64,000 nt of DNA. It comes from Hymenobacter sp. APR13. GTDB lineage: Bacteria; Bacteroidota; Bacteroidia; Cytophagales; Hymenobacteraceae. Each line of letters starts with the position of its first letter. The stretch's first letter is position 1. The notes under the pieces are model-generated. The model was not told the DNA's origin. It was given only the letters and a program-made list of their open reading frames with translations, and did no database searches. The stretch lies in assembly GCF_000737515.1 (NCBI RefSeq), contig NZ_CP006587.1:4149001-4213000 (forward strand), written 5' to 3'. Positions 9,233 through 17,699 of this stretch are shown here, piece by piece. Both the position numbers and the translations under genes were made by a program.

Positions 9233-9389
9233 ATCGGTTTTGGTGATGAGGTGATGGGGTGAACCGTGATGAGGTGATGAGGTGAATGGAAATGGGTTTT
9301 GAGGTAAACAGTAGCCAAAGTAACCGGCGAAGCATCTGCTGTCCACCTGTCCCCATTTACTTCATCACCATTCACCCCATTACTTTAAA
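9233..9389. repeat. GATGAGGTGAT-type intergenic repeats
   Basis: Units such as GATGAGGTGATGGGGTGA and GTGATGAGGTGATGAGGTGA are followed by opposite-strand units (TTCATCACCATTCACCCC) in front of pdxH. They resemble the block at 7786-7912. No gene is seen here. Confidence 0.45.
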
Positions 9390-10040
9390 TTAAGGTGCCA
9401 GGCGGCTTAGGCGCCAGGCGTCGCCTTCCAGCTCGTAGAGGATCCGGTCGTGGAGGCGGCTGGGGCGGCCCTGCCAGAACTCCACGCGGTGTGGGCGCAG
9501 GATATAGCCACCCCAGTGCTCGGGGCGCGGCAGCGGGTCCTGGGCGGCAAACTCGTCCAGCAAAGCGGCCTCGCGCTGCTCCAGCTGCTCGCGGCTTGCA
9601 ATGGGCTGGCTTTGCGGCGAGGCCCAGGCCCCGATCTGGCTGGCCCGGGGGCGGCTCTGGAAGTATTCGTCGGACAGGCTGGCGGGCGCTTTTTCCACGC
9701 GGCCTTCCACGCGCACCTGCCGCTCCAGGCCCGGCCAGAAAAACGTGAGGGCCGCCTGTGGCCGCGCCGCCAGCTCCTGGCCCTTGCGCGACTCATAGTT
9801 GGTATAGAACAGGAAGCCGGCTTCGTCGGGCAGGCCTTTCAGCAGCACCACCCGCGCCGAGGGCTGGCCGGTTTCGCTCACGGTGGCCAAGGTCATGGCC
9901 GTGGGCTCGTCGAGCTGGGCGGCCAGGGCCTCGTCCAGCCAGCGCCGGAACTGCGGCACGGCCAGCGGCAGAACGTCGGATTCCGAAAGAGTGCGCTGAG
10001 CGTAGGTTTTGCGCAAATCGGCCAGTTGCGGGTCGAGCAT
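9390..10040 (-). CDS. pdxH: Pyridoxamine 5'-phosphate oxidase
   Basis: FMN-dependent cytoplasmic enzyme converting pyridoxine or pyridoxamine 5'-phosphate to pyridoxal 5'-phosphate (vitamin B6 salvage). The 216 residues from the ATG at 10038-10040 ([13 protein letters not shown]) match the family length. Visible motifs are [45 protein letters not shown], the [18 protein letters not shown] region and the C-terminal [17 protein letters not shown] substrate-binding motif. A longer frame to 10106 would only add a low-complexity leader. Confidence 0.95.
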   Translation of the reverse strand: MLDPQLADLRKTYAQRTLSESDVLPLAVPQFRRWLDEALAAQLDEPTAMTLATVSETGQPSARVVLLKGLPDEAGFLFYTNYESRKGQELAARPQAALTFFWPGLERQVRVEGRVEKAPASLSDEYFQSRPRASQIGAWASPQSQPIASREQLEQREAALLDEFAAQDPLPRPEHWGGYILRPHRVEFWQGRPSRLHDRILYELEGDAWRLSRLAP

Positions 10041-10245
10041 GGCGGGCAGGGGGGAAGAAGGGAAAAAAGAAAGGGAACCGCTATTTCCGGCCCAAATCGG
10101 CCGCAAGGTAGCATAATGTGGGCTTGGCGGAACCTGATTCGGGGCGGCTGACGTACTGCAGGTAGTTTAGCAGGGCACCAACCGAAGCTGGCCGTCGGGT
10201 CGGCAACGGCCTGGGCGTTGTATTTGTTTGTCAGGATTTGTTGCC

Positions 10246-10815
10246 ATGCCACGCCTTCGTCCCGGTAGTCTTCTGATTTCCCAGCCTTTTCTGGGCGACC
10301 CCAACTTCGAGCGGACCGTGGTGCTGCTCTGCCGCCACGACGACGAGGACGGCACGTTCGGGCTGGTGCTCAACCGCTCCACGGCGCTGCGCCTCGGCGA
10401 CGTGCTGGAGCTGCCCGAGCCCGCCGAAACCGGCCCGCTGGCCGAGGCGCCGCTGCTGCTGGGCGGCCCCGTGCAGCCCGATACCCTGCATTTTCTGCAC
10501 CAGCGCCCCGATATTGCCGGCGCGCAGCCCCTGGGCCACAACGTATACTGGGGCGGTGATTTCAGCGTTTTGCTGGGCCTTCTGCTCCGCGGCGAGCTGC
10601 TGCCCGAAACCGTGCGCTTCTACGCCGGTTACTCCGGCTGGACTGCCGGGCAGCTGGCGGCCGAAGTCAACGAAAATGTTTGGATTGTGCACCCGAATGA
10701 TGCCGGGAAAGTCTTTACTTTGGACCATGATGCCTTCTGGCAGGCCATTCTGCGCGAGAAAGGTGGCCGCTACCGCGCCCTGTCCAACTACCCGCTGGAC
10801 CCCCGCCTCAACTGA
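10246..10815 (+). CDS. YqgE/AlgH family protein (UPF0301)
   Basis: Conserved cytoplasmic protein of 189 residues and uncertain function, related to AlgH/YqgE. The family signature LISQPFLGDPNFERTVVLLC occurs near the N-terminus, followed by GLVLNRS, GGPVQPDTLHFLH and the C-terminal WTAGQL with LREKGGRY. The ATG at 10246 (MPRLRPGSLLIS) is preferred over a TTG at 10228. It is divergent from pdxH and upstream of the DUF349 gene on the same strand. Confidence 0.9.
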   Translation: MPRLRPGSLLISQPFLGDPNFERTVVLLCRHDDEDGTFGLVLNRSTALRLGDVLELPEPAETGPLAEAPLLLGGPVQPDTLHFLHQRPDIAGAQPLGHNVYWGGDFSVLLGLLLRGELLPETVRFYAGYSGWTAGQLAAEVNENVWIVHPNDAGKVFTLDHDAFWQAILREKGGRYRALSNYPLDPRLN

Positions 10816-10882
10816 CCTGTTTCTTCCTCCGTCGCCCGTGCCGTCGTTTGCCGACTGCCGGCCGGGCCTTTTTTTCTGAACT

Positions 10883-13294
10883 ATGCTACCTGAAAACGAT
10901 AACGCCACCCCCGCTGGCTCTGCCGCCGATTCCGAATCGCCGATGAGCATTCTGGAGCGCCGGCTGGCTGAAATCCGCTCCCAGCAGCCCGCCACGGATG
11001 CTTCTGCTGCCCCGGCCGACGCCCCGGTAGCCGCGGCCCCCGCTACGCCCGCCGCTGATGACGACATAACCGAGCGCCCCGCCACCGAAACGCACCCGCA
11101 GCCCGGCCAGCCCGAGGAAGCCGGCACGGCCGAGTCGCCGGCCGTGGTGCCCGCCACGCCGGTTTCGGTAGCGCCGCCCGCCCATAGCCCGTCCATTTCT
11201 GATACCCAGGCCCGCGCCGAAAGCCACTACGGCACCAGCAACCCCGGGGTGGTAAGTGCCCAGGCGCATGAAGCCGGCACCGCAGCATCGGCGCCCGGCC
11301 AGGTGGTGGCCGCGGAGGCCGTGCCAGTCACGCCCGAGCCCGAAGCCCTGACCGGCGACCCAACGGAAGCGCCAGCCGCGCCCGTTTCGCCCGAGCCGGA
11401 GGCCCTGACCGGCGCCGCCGAGCCGGCCACTACGCCCGATGCCGAGCTGCCCGTAGCCGATATTCACGCCGCTGCCGAGCTGGAATCGGCTCCGGAGGCC
11501 TTGGCTACGTTGCCAACCTCTTCGGAAACGCCGCCGCTGGAAACGGGTGCCGCCCACGAGGAGGAAGAGGAGTTCGTGCCCGAAACGCACGCCCCTGACT
11601 TCACCACCCTCGACCTGCCGGCCCAGACGACGCACCTGCTGAGCCTGCTGCGCCGCCCCGATGCCCGCCAGAACCGCAAGCAGATCACCGACCTCTACCG
11701 CCAGTACGACACCACCGTGCAGGCTGACCGCGCCACCGCCCGCCAGCGCTTCACCGAAGCTGGCAACGAAGGCGACGACTTCGCTTACGCGGGCCCCGAA
11801 GGCTACCAGGAACTCAGCAAGACCATGCAGGAGTTCCGCGAGAGCCGCGTGCGCGACGCTAAAGCCGAAGACGAGCAGCGCGCCCGCAACCTGCTGCACA
11901 AGCAGCACCTGCTGTCGCAGCTGCGGCTGCTGGTAGAGTCGGCCGAAACCAAGGATAGCTCGGCCCGCATAAAGGCGCTGCAGAACGACTGGAAAGCAAC
12001 CGGCCCGGTGCCGCAGAAAGACACCCAGGAGCTGTGGAATTCCTACCACGCGCTGCTCGACATCTTCTACAACAACCGCGGCCTGTTCTTCGAGATGAAG
12101 GAGCTGGACCGCCGCCGCAACCTGGAGGCCAAGGAAGCCCTGATTGTGCGGGCTGAGGCCCTGGCCGGCCAGTCCAGCATCAACAAGGCCCTGACCGACC
12201 TGCGTCAGCTGCACGAGGAGTGGAAGCACATCGGGCCGGTGCCCAATGAGCAGCGCGAGCCGCTGTGGCAGCGTTTCCTGCAGGCTTCGGAGCTGGTGCA
12301 CAACCGCAAAAAGGAGTTTCTGGATACCCGCTCGGCCCAGGAAAACGCCAACATGACCCGCAAAGCCGCCCTGCTGGAGCAGCTGCGTCCGTTCGGCGAC
12401 TTCCAGACGGAGCGCGTGAACGAGTGGCGCGCCAAAACCGACGAGCTGCAGAAGCTCAAGGAGGAGTGGGATGCCGCCGGCCTCGTGCCTCGCGACAAAG
12501 CCGAGAGCATGAACAAGCAGTTCTGGGGGGCCTACAAAGGCTTCTTCCAGCGCAAAAACCAGTTCTTCAAGGCCCTCGACGAAGAGAAGAACGGCAACCT
12601 CAAGCGCAAGCTGGAGCTGATTGAGCAGGCCGAAGCCGCCCTGGCTAACCCCGACTGGGAGCAGGGCCGTGAGGTGGTCATCCGGCTGCAGAAAGACTGG
12701 AAAACCATCGGCCGCGTGCCCGAGAAGCAGTCCGACAAAGTGTGGAACCGGTTCCGCACCGCCTGCGACTCGTTCTTCGACCGCAAAAACCAGGAGCAGA
12801 AGCAGCGCCAGGAGCGGGTGCAGCAGCTCAGCCAGGAGCAAAGCGCCTACCTCGACCAGCTGGCCGCCAGCACCGCCGCCCTATCGGCCGACCAGCCGGG
12901 CAGCCTGGAGCGTTTCCGCCAGCACGTGCAGGAGTGGCAGGCCTTCGGGGCCGACAGCCGCGCCGACGAGCGATTCCAGGGCGTGATGGGCAAGTACCTC
13001 GATACGGTACCGGGCCTGGCCTACGACGAGCGCACCGATCTGCTGTTCAACCTGCAGGTCGAGCGCCTCAAGTCCAGCCCTGATGCCCAGCAGCAGCTCT
13101 ACAAGAAAGAGCAGACACTGCGCCGGGAAATCAACGAGCTGGAAAACGACATTTCCACGCTGAAAACGAATCTGGAATTCTTCGCCCGCTCTAAAAATGC
13201 GGCCCAGCTACGCGAAGAATATCAGGGCCGGATTGATGAGGCGCAGCGCCGCATCGAAGGGCTGAAAAAGCAGCTGCGTGTAGTGCGGAGCTAA
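10883..13294 (+). CDS. DUF349 domain-containing protein
   Basis: Large protein of 803 residues. Residues 1 to about 230 are low-complexity Ala/Pro/Glu-rich and likely disordered. The rest is charged coiled coil built from DUF349 repeats, each marked by a Trp-Lys-x-x-Gly-x-Val-Pro core (WKATGPVP, WKHIGPVP, WDAAGLVP, WKTIGRVP and a weaker fifth at WQAFGADS). The C-terminal 80 residues form another coiled coil. DUF349 proteins are common in Bacteroidetes and have no agreed function. The Pro/Ala/Glu-rich leader is unusually long. A strong terminator follows. Confidence 0.9.
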   Translation: MLPENDNATPAGSAADSESPMSILERRLAEIRSQQPATDASAAPADAPVAAAPATPAADDDITERPATETHPQPGQPEEAGTAESPAVVPATPVSVAPPAHSPSISDTQARAESHYGTSNPGVVSAQAHEAGTAASAPGQVVAAEAVPVTPEPEALTGDPTEAPAAPVSPEPEALTGAAEPATTPDAELPVADIHAAAELESAPEALATLPTSSETPPLETGAAHEEEEEFVPETHAPDFTTLDLPAQTTHLLSLLRRPDARQNRKQITDLYRQYDTTVQADRATARQRFTEAGNEGDDFAYAGPEGYQELSKTMQEFRESRVRDAKAEDEQRARNLLHKQHLLSQLRLLVESAETKDSSARIKALQNDWKATGPVPQKDTQELWNSYHALLDIFYNNRGLFFEMKELDRRRNLEAKEALIVRAEALAGQSSINKALTDLRQLHEEWKHIGPVPNEQREPLWQRFLQASELVHNRKKEFLDTRSAQENANMTRKAALLEQLRPFGDFQTERVNEWRAKTDELQKLKEEWDAAGLVPRDKAESMNKQFWGAYKGFFQRKNQFFKALDEEKNGNLKRKLELIEQAEAALANPDWEQGREVVIRLQKDWKTIGRVPEKQSDKVWNRFRTACDSFFDRKNQEQKQRQERVQQLSQEQSAYLDQLAASTAALSADQPGSLERFRQHVQEWQAFGADSRADERFQGVMGKYLDTVPGLAYDERTDLLFNLQVERLKSSPDAQQQLYKKEQTLRREINELENDISTLKTNLEFFARSKNAAQLREEYQGRIDEAQRRIEGLKKQLRVVRS

Positions 13295-13317
13295 TCCTGG
13301 CTGCGCAAAAGCGCCAT

Positions 13318-13360
13318 AAAAAAGGGCGGCCCCGGTAAATTTCCGGGGCCGCCCTTTTTT
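13318..13360. terminator. Strong bidirectional terminator
   Basis: A perfect 18-base arm (13318-13335, A6 then GGGCGGCCCCGG) pairs with 13343-13360 (ending in T6) across a 7-base loop. It lies 24 bases after the DUF349 stop. Confidence 0.9.
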
Positions 13361-13538
13361 GCGGCATTTGCAGCCCAAATACCCGCTGAGTCTGATAGAT
13401 TAGCCGCGCCAACCGGCAAATGATGCCGGCGCACTACGCTAATTAGCGAAGCTGGCTTAGCGGGTTGTCTGCGTTGCCGGACTCTGTTTCCTGCTTGGCC
13501 GCCGGTAATTCGGAAGACGCTATACGGCCCGGAAAATT

Positions 13539-13581
13539 GCCTATAAAAAAGCCCCGCCGAAGCGAGGCTTTTTTTATAGGC
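13539..13581 (-). terminator. Terminator of the small minus-strand gene
   Basis: GCCTATAAAAAAGCC (13539-13553) pairs with the mirrored GGCTTTTTTTATAGGC arm ending at 13581. It lies directly downstream of the small gene at 13613-13870 and is probably active in both directions. Confidence 0.8.
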
Positions 13582-13612
13582 AGCTAAAACAGGTAGTGCC
13601 CACAGACAATTG

Positions 13613-13870
13613 CTATTCAGCAGCTGGCACGGGGTTCTTAGGCTTGCGGCCACGCTTGGCGCCACCCGGCGTTACGGTGCGGGGCTTGCGCTCCTTGGCT
13701 ACCGGCTGGTAATCGTCGGCCAGAATAGCATCCATATCTTCCACGGCCTGGTTGAGCGTGCGGATTGCGGCCGAAACACCACGGAGTGCCTTGCGCAGAT
13801 CCTTCTTTACGATGTCGCTGTTTTTAGCGTTTTTAATTACTTCTTCAAGCTGGCTGATGTCGAGGGCCAT
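13613..13870 (-). CDS. Small basic-tailed protein with AT-hook-like motif
   Basis: Protein of 85 residues. The N-terminal half is a helical segment (MALDISQLEEVIKNAKNSDI). The C-terminal third is basic and Pro-rich, containing KRGRKPKN, which resembles an AT-hook that binds the minor groove of A/T-rich DNA. It may be a nucleoid or histone-like accessory protein. Similar short proteins are common in Bacteroidetes but the family is not named with certainty. It has its own terminator and a long A/T-rich upstream region, so it is a single-gene unit. Confidence 0.7.
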   Translation of the reverse strand: MALDISQLEEVIKNAKNSDIVKKDLRKALRGVSAAIRTLNQAVEDMDAILADDYQPVAKERKPRTVTPGGAKRGRKPKNPVPAAE

Positions 13871-14260
13871 GGGGTACGTATGTTAAATGTGAAAAGCGTG
13901 TAAAAGGACTTAGTAGTACAAACCTACCAGAATAATTTTCAATACGCTAAATTCAGAAAGTGAGCTGTGAAATTCAATAATTAATTCGTGCGCTGTAAAT
14001 AAGCCGGGGTTGCAGATAATTTGGATAGAACCTGAATTTAACTTCCCTGGCTGTTTAGGTTGTTGCTATTTGCTAAGGCTTCATTATAAGGGCGTTGATT
14101 GACAAGAAAGCATCGAGCACAAACACTAAAGCACAGATTAGCCGGCCAAGGATGCCGGCGCTTGCAATTCAGTGTAGCAGTAATTCGCTGATTTTTTATT
14201 CTTCACCTTGCCCTAGCGCGGAGAAATAATAGTGCACTGCTTACCTATTTGCTGAAACTG
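13871..14260. other. A/T-rich intergenic region
   Basis: Between the small minus-strand gene and the next hairpin no reading frame is convincing. The sequence is distinctly A/T-rich and probably holds the promoter of the small gene. A short GCCGGC inverted repeat occurs around 14141-14160. Confidence 0.5.
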
Positions 14261-14295
14261 AAACCGGTGCCTATATCCTGTATAGGCACCGGTTT
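14261..14295. terminator. 15-bp perfect hairpin after the molybdoenzyme operon
   Basis: AAACCGGTGCCTATA (14261-14275) pairs perfectly with 14281-14295 across a 5-base loop. It lies downstream of the minus-strand hydroxylase operon and is its likely terminator. The flanks lack a long T tract. Confidence 0.65.
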
Positions 14296-14363
14296 GCAGA
14301 AAGCCGTATGGCAGATAAATAGTCGTTGGCGTCTGAGCTAGCCCAGACGGCTCGCTTGTTCTT

Positions 14364-16622
14364 TTAGGCGCTGAAGAACTTATCCGGCGTGAGCGGCAGG
14401 GAGCGGAGGCGGCGGCCGGTGGCGTGAAACAGCGCGTTGGTAATAGCGGCCGGCGTGCCTACGCAGCCGATTTCGCCGATGCCGCGGGCCCCCAGCTCGC
14501 TGATGTGCGGGTCGGGGATGTTGAGCCACTCCACCTGAATGTCGGGCGTGTCGGCCATGCTGGGCACGTGGTAGTCGGCGAAGTTGCGCACCACGGCGGC
14601 GCCGCTGCGCGGGTCGTAGGAGGTTTCCTCCATCAGCGTGGCGCCCAGGCCCATGGTCATGCCCCCGATGATCTGGGAGTGCGCGGTTTTGGGGTTCATC
14701 AGCCGGCCCACGTCGTAGACGCCGCACAAACGGGCCACCCGAATGGTGCCGCTGGCCTCATCGACCCGCACCTGCGCAAACACCGCCCCAAACGAGTAGA
14801 ACGAGTATTGCTCGCGCTCCGCGCCGGGCTGCGCCTCGTCGATGCCACTCACCGAAGGCAAGTTGGCCCGCTTCAGGATGGCGGCGTAGGTTTCGCCGGT
14901 TGCGGGCGTGGCCTTCAGCTGCAGGCGGCCAGCGCGGGCCTCCACGGCCTCCGGCGCCGCCCCGTACAGCGGCGACTTTGCGTCGCGGGTGGCAAGCTGC
15001 TGCAGGGCGCGCACGGCGGCCCGGCTTGCCTGCAGCACGGCCGGCCCCACGGTGGCCGTCGTGACGGAGCCGCCCGAGGTGGGCGTGGGGGGCAGGGCGG
15101 AGTCGCCGAGCTCAAACCGCACCTGCTCGACCGGCAAGCCCAGGCCATCGGCCCCGATCTGGCGGAAGATGGTGTAGGCGCCGTTGCCCAGCTCGTGGGT
15201 GGCGCTTTGCACCAGCGCGCGGCCGTCGGCGAAGATGGTGGCTTTGGCGGCGGCCTTGCGGCGGCCGGCCGGGTACATGGTGGTGGCCATGCCGTAGCCG
15301 ATCAGCTCGCGGCCTTCCCGCATGGAGCGGGGCTTGGGGTTGCGGGCGTCCCAGCCGATGAGGGCCTTGCCGCGGGCGTAGCACTCGCGCAGGTGCTTGC
15401 TCGACCAGGGCTTGCCGGTTTCGGGGTTTTTGTCGGCGTAGTTGCGCAGGCGCAGCTCCACCGGGTCCAGGTTCAGCTCGGTAGCCAGCTCATCGAGGGC
15501 GCACTCCAGGGCCCAGCCGCCCACGGTTTCGCCGGGGCCGCGCATGGGGCACGGCGAGGGCATATTCAGGTGGGCCAGCTGGTGCGAGAAACCCAGGTTG
15601 GGCACGGCGTACATCATCCGCGACACCCGGGCGCAGGGCTCCGTAAACCCACTGGAAAGCGAGGAATGGGTGTGCGTGTCGTGCTGCAGGGCTGTGAGGC
15701 GGCCGTCGCTGGTGGCGCCCAGGGCCAGGGTCTGGCGGGTGGCGGCGCGCTGGCCGGCCACCGTAAACATCTCCTGCCGCCGCCATTCCAGCTTCACCGG
15801 CTTCTGCACTACCCGCGCCGCCATGGCTGCCAGCAGCATCGGGGCAAACAGCCAGCCCTTCGCCCCGAAGGCCCCGCCCACAAACGGGCAGATGACGTGC
15901 ACCTGCTCCTTGGGCAGCCCCAGCGACAGCGCCGCCACGGCCTGGGCATTCCCGAGGCCGCGGGTGGTGTCGTAGAGCGTCAGGAAGTCGGTGCCGCCGC
16001 GCTGCTGCCAGTGCGCAATGGTGGCCAGCTGCTCGATGGGGCTATGGTGGGTGATGCCGGACTCGTACACCTGCTGAATCTTCACCGGAGCAGCGGCCAG
16101 TGCGGATTTAGTGTCGCCGATGGAGACCTGCAGCTTTTCTTCCTTGCTGCCGAGAAAGGTTTCCGGCTTGGTCTGCCGGGCCGCGGTCTGCCGGTCGAGC
16201 TGCGGAGGGCGTTCGTCGTAGGTCACGCGCAGGAGCGTGGCGGCGTGGCGGGCCTGCTCGTGGGTGGCGGCCACCACCATTGCAATGGGCTGGCCGGCAT
16301 ATTCCACGGTGGCATCCTGCAGAGGCTGGCGCGTTTCCGTGATGCCGCCTTCGCCCCGAAACAGCGTTTCGCCTACCTTTTCGGGCATGGGCTGCAGGCG
16401 GGGGGCGTTTTCGTGGGTGAGCACGGCCAGTACGCCCGGAGCCCGCAGTGCGGCGGCCGTGTCCAGGGTGCGTATGGTGCCGTGGGCAATGGTGCTCACG
16501 GCTACGGCCCCGTACACCAGGCCCGGCACGTCCCATTCTGCGGTGTAGCGGGCCGCGCCCGTCACCTTCAGCTGGCCATCCACCCGGTCGAGGGGCTGGC
16601 CGGTGGCTTCCGTCATTGTCAT
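14364..16622 (-). CDS. Molybdopterin-binding subunit of a xanthine-oxidase-family hydroxylase
   Basis: Large catalytic subunit, 752 residues, of a three-subunit molybdenum hydroxylase (aldehyde or xanthine dehydrogenase family, PaoC-like). The first 130 residues form the aldehyde-oxidase a/b hammerhead domain (LDRVDGQLKVTGAARYTAEW). Molybdopterin-cytosine-dinucleotide binding regions follow, including CPFVGGAFGAKGW, and RGPGETVGGWALECALDELA. The catalytic Glu lies in the C-terminal GARGIGEIGCVGTP. No signal peptide is obvious. The substrate cannot be deduced. The gene follows the FAD subunit by 15 bases and is last in the operon. No XdhC-type maturation gene is present in the window. Confidence 0.92.
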   Translation of the reverse strand: MTMTEATGQPLDRVDGQLKVTGAARYTAEWDVPGLVYGAVAVSTIAHGTIRTLDTAAALRAPGVLAVLTHENAPRLQPMPEKVGETLFRGEGGITETRQPLQDATVEYAGQPIAMVVAATHEQARHAATLLRVTYDERPPQLDRQTAARQTKPETFLGSKEEKLQVSIGDTKSALAAAPVKIQQVYESGITHHSPIEQLATIAHWQQRGGTDFLTLYDTTRGLGNAQAVAALSLGLPKEQVHVICPFVGGAFGAKGWLFAPMLLAAMAARVVQKPVKLEWRRQEMFTVAGQRAATRQTLALGATSDGRLTALQHDTHTHSSLSSGFTEPCARVSRMMYAVPNLGFSHQLAHLNMPSPCPMRGPGETVGGWALECALDELATELNLDPVELRLRNYADKNPETGKPWSSKHLRECYARGKALIGWDARNPKPRSMREGRELIGYGMATTMYPAGRRKAAAKATIFADGRALVQSATHELGNGAYTIFRQIGADGLGLPVEQVRFELGDSALPPTPTSGGSVTTATVGPAVLQASRAAVRALQQLATRDAKSPLYGAAPEAVEARAGRLQLKATPATGETYAAILKRANLPSVSGIDEAQPGAEREQYSFYSFGAVFAQVRVDEASGTIRVARLCGVYDVGRLMNPKTAHSQIIGGMTMGLGATLMEETSYDPRSGAAVVRNFADYHVPSMADTPDIQVEWLNIPDPHISELGARGIGEIGCVGTPAAITNALFHATGRRLRSLPLTPDKFFSA

Positions 16623-16637
16623 AGTAGTCCTGAGAAA

Positions 16638-17690
16638 TTAGCGGGGAGAAGAAACGAGGCCGCCCATGCCGCCCACGCTGGCGGCGAAGGCCGTGCCGGC
16701 CGGGCCGGCCAGCGGCTGCAGGCCGCTGGTTTCCAGCAGGGCCCGCACCAGCAGGTTGCGGCCCATCGGGACTTTGTAGCCGTTGTGCTCCAGCGGCTTG
16801 GCCTCGGCGAAGGCGCGCTCGGCGGCGGCCAGAAACAGCTTTTCGGTGGGTTTCTGGCCGGCCAGCAGGGCTTCGGCGGCGGGCACCCGCCAGGGCTTGT
16901 GGGCCACGCCGCCCAGCGCAATCCGGGCCCGCCGGATGCGCGTGCCGTCCAGTTCCAGCGCCACCGCGCACGACACCAACGCGTATGCGTAGGAGGCCCG
17001 GTCGCGCACCTTGAGGTAGTGCGAGCGGCCAGAGAAGGCCGGCAGGTCGATGGCCGTTATCAGTTCGCCATGCTCCAGCACCGTATCCAGGTGCGGGGTG
17101 CTGCCGGGCAGGCGGTGCAGGTCGGGGAAGGGAATGGTGCGGCTGCCGCCGGGGCCGGTGGTTTGCACCTGCGCATCGAGGGCGGCCAAGGCCACGGCCA
17201 GGTCGCTGGGCTGGGTGGCCACGCAGCTGGACGAGGCCCCGAACAGGGCGTGCATGCGGTTGAGGCCGCCGAGGGCCGCGCAGCCGCTGCCGGGCACGCG
17301 CTTGTTGCAGGGCTGGCCGGGGTCGCGGAAATACGGGCAGCGGGTGCGCTGCAGCGGGTTGCCGGCCATGGTGGCCACGTTGCGGATCTGGGTGGAGGCG
17401 CCCGCCAGCAGGGCTTCGCTCACAGCCGTGTAGCGCTGCCGGATTTCGGGGTGGGCGGCGGCGGCGCTGTTGCTCACGCTGGCGCCCAGGCGCAGCCCGC
17501 CGTTCAGGGGGGCGATGGTGCCGGGCGGCAAACCCGCGAGGTCTACCAGCCGGGTGGGCTGATGCACGCCTTCCTTCAGCAGATCGACTTCCGACGTGCC
17601 GCCGGCAATAAACGTGGCGGCCGGTTCCCGGGCCACCAGGGCCACCGCCTCGGCGGCGCTGCCGGCGCGCTGATAGTGAAAAGGATTCAT
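16638..17690 (-). CDS. FAD-binding subunit of the molybdenum hydroxylase
   Basis: Medium subunit of 350 residues, related to CoxM, XdhB and PaoB. The N-terminal FAD_binding_5 domain contains AATFIAGGTSEVDLLKEGVH, in place of the usual AGGTDLL loop, then GASVSNSAAA and ASTQIRNVATMAGNPLQRTRC. Cysteines at RCPYFRD and SGCAALGG in the middle are reminiscent of PaoB-type subunits that carry an extra [4Fe-4S] cluster. The C-terminal CO_deh_flav_C domain follows (ARIALGGVAHKPWRVPAAEA). It transfers electrons from the Fe-S subunit to an acceptor. It is the middle gene of the operon. Confidence 0.9.
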   Translation of the reverse strand: MNPFHYQRAGSAAEAVALVAREPAATFIAGGTSEVDLLKEGVHQPTRLVDLAGLPPGTIAPLNGGLRLGASVSNSAAAAHPEIRQRYTAVSEALLAGASTQIRNVATMAGNPLQRTRCPYFRDPGQPCNKRVPGSGCAALGGLNRMHALFGASSSCVATQPSDLAVALAALDAQVQTTGPGGSRTIPFPDLHRLPGSTPHLDTVLEHGELITAIDLPAFSGRSHYLKVRDRASYAYALVSCAVALELDGTRIRRARIALGGVAHKPWRVPAAEALLAGQKPTEKLFLAAAERAFAEAKPLEHNGYKVPMGRNLLVRALLETSGLQPLAGPAGTAFAASVGGMGGLVSSPR

Positions 17691-17699
17691 AAGCGGGGG

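Noticed and set aside
10886..12841. 651-codon minus-strand frame opposite the DUF349 gene
   Set aside because: Low-complexity Leu/Gly/Val composition and exact overlap with a well-supported coding frame mark it as a shadow.
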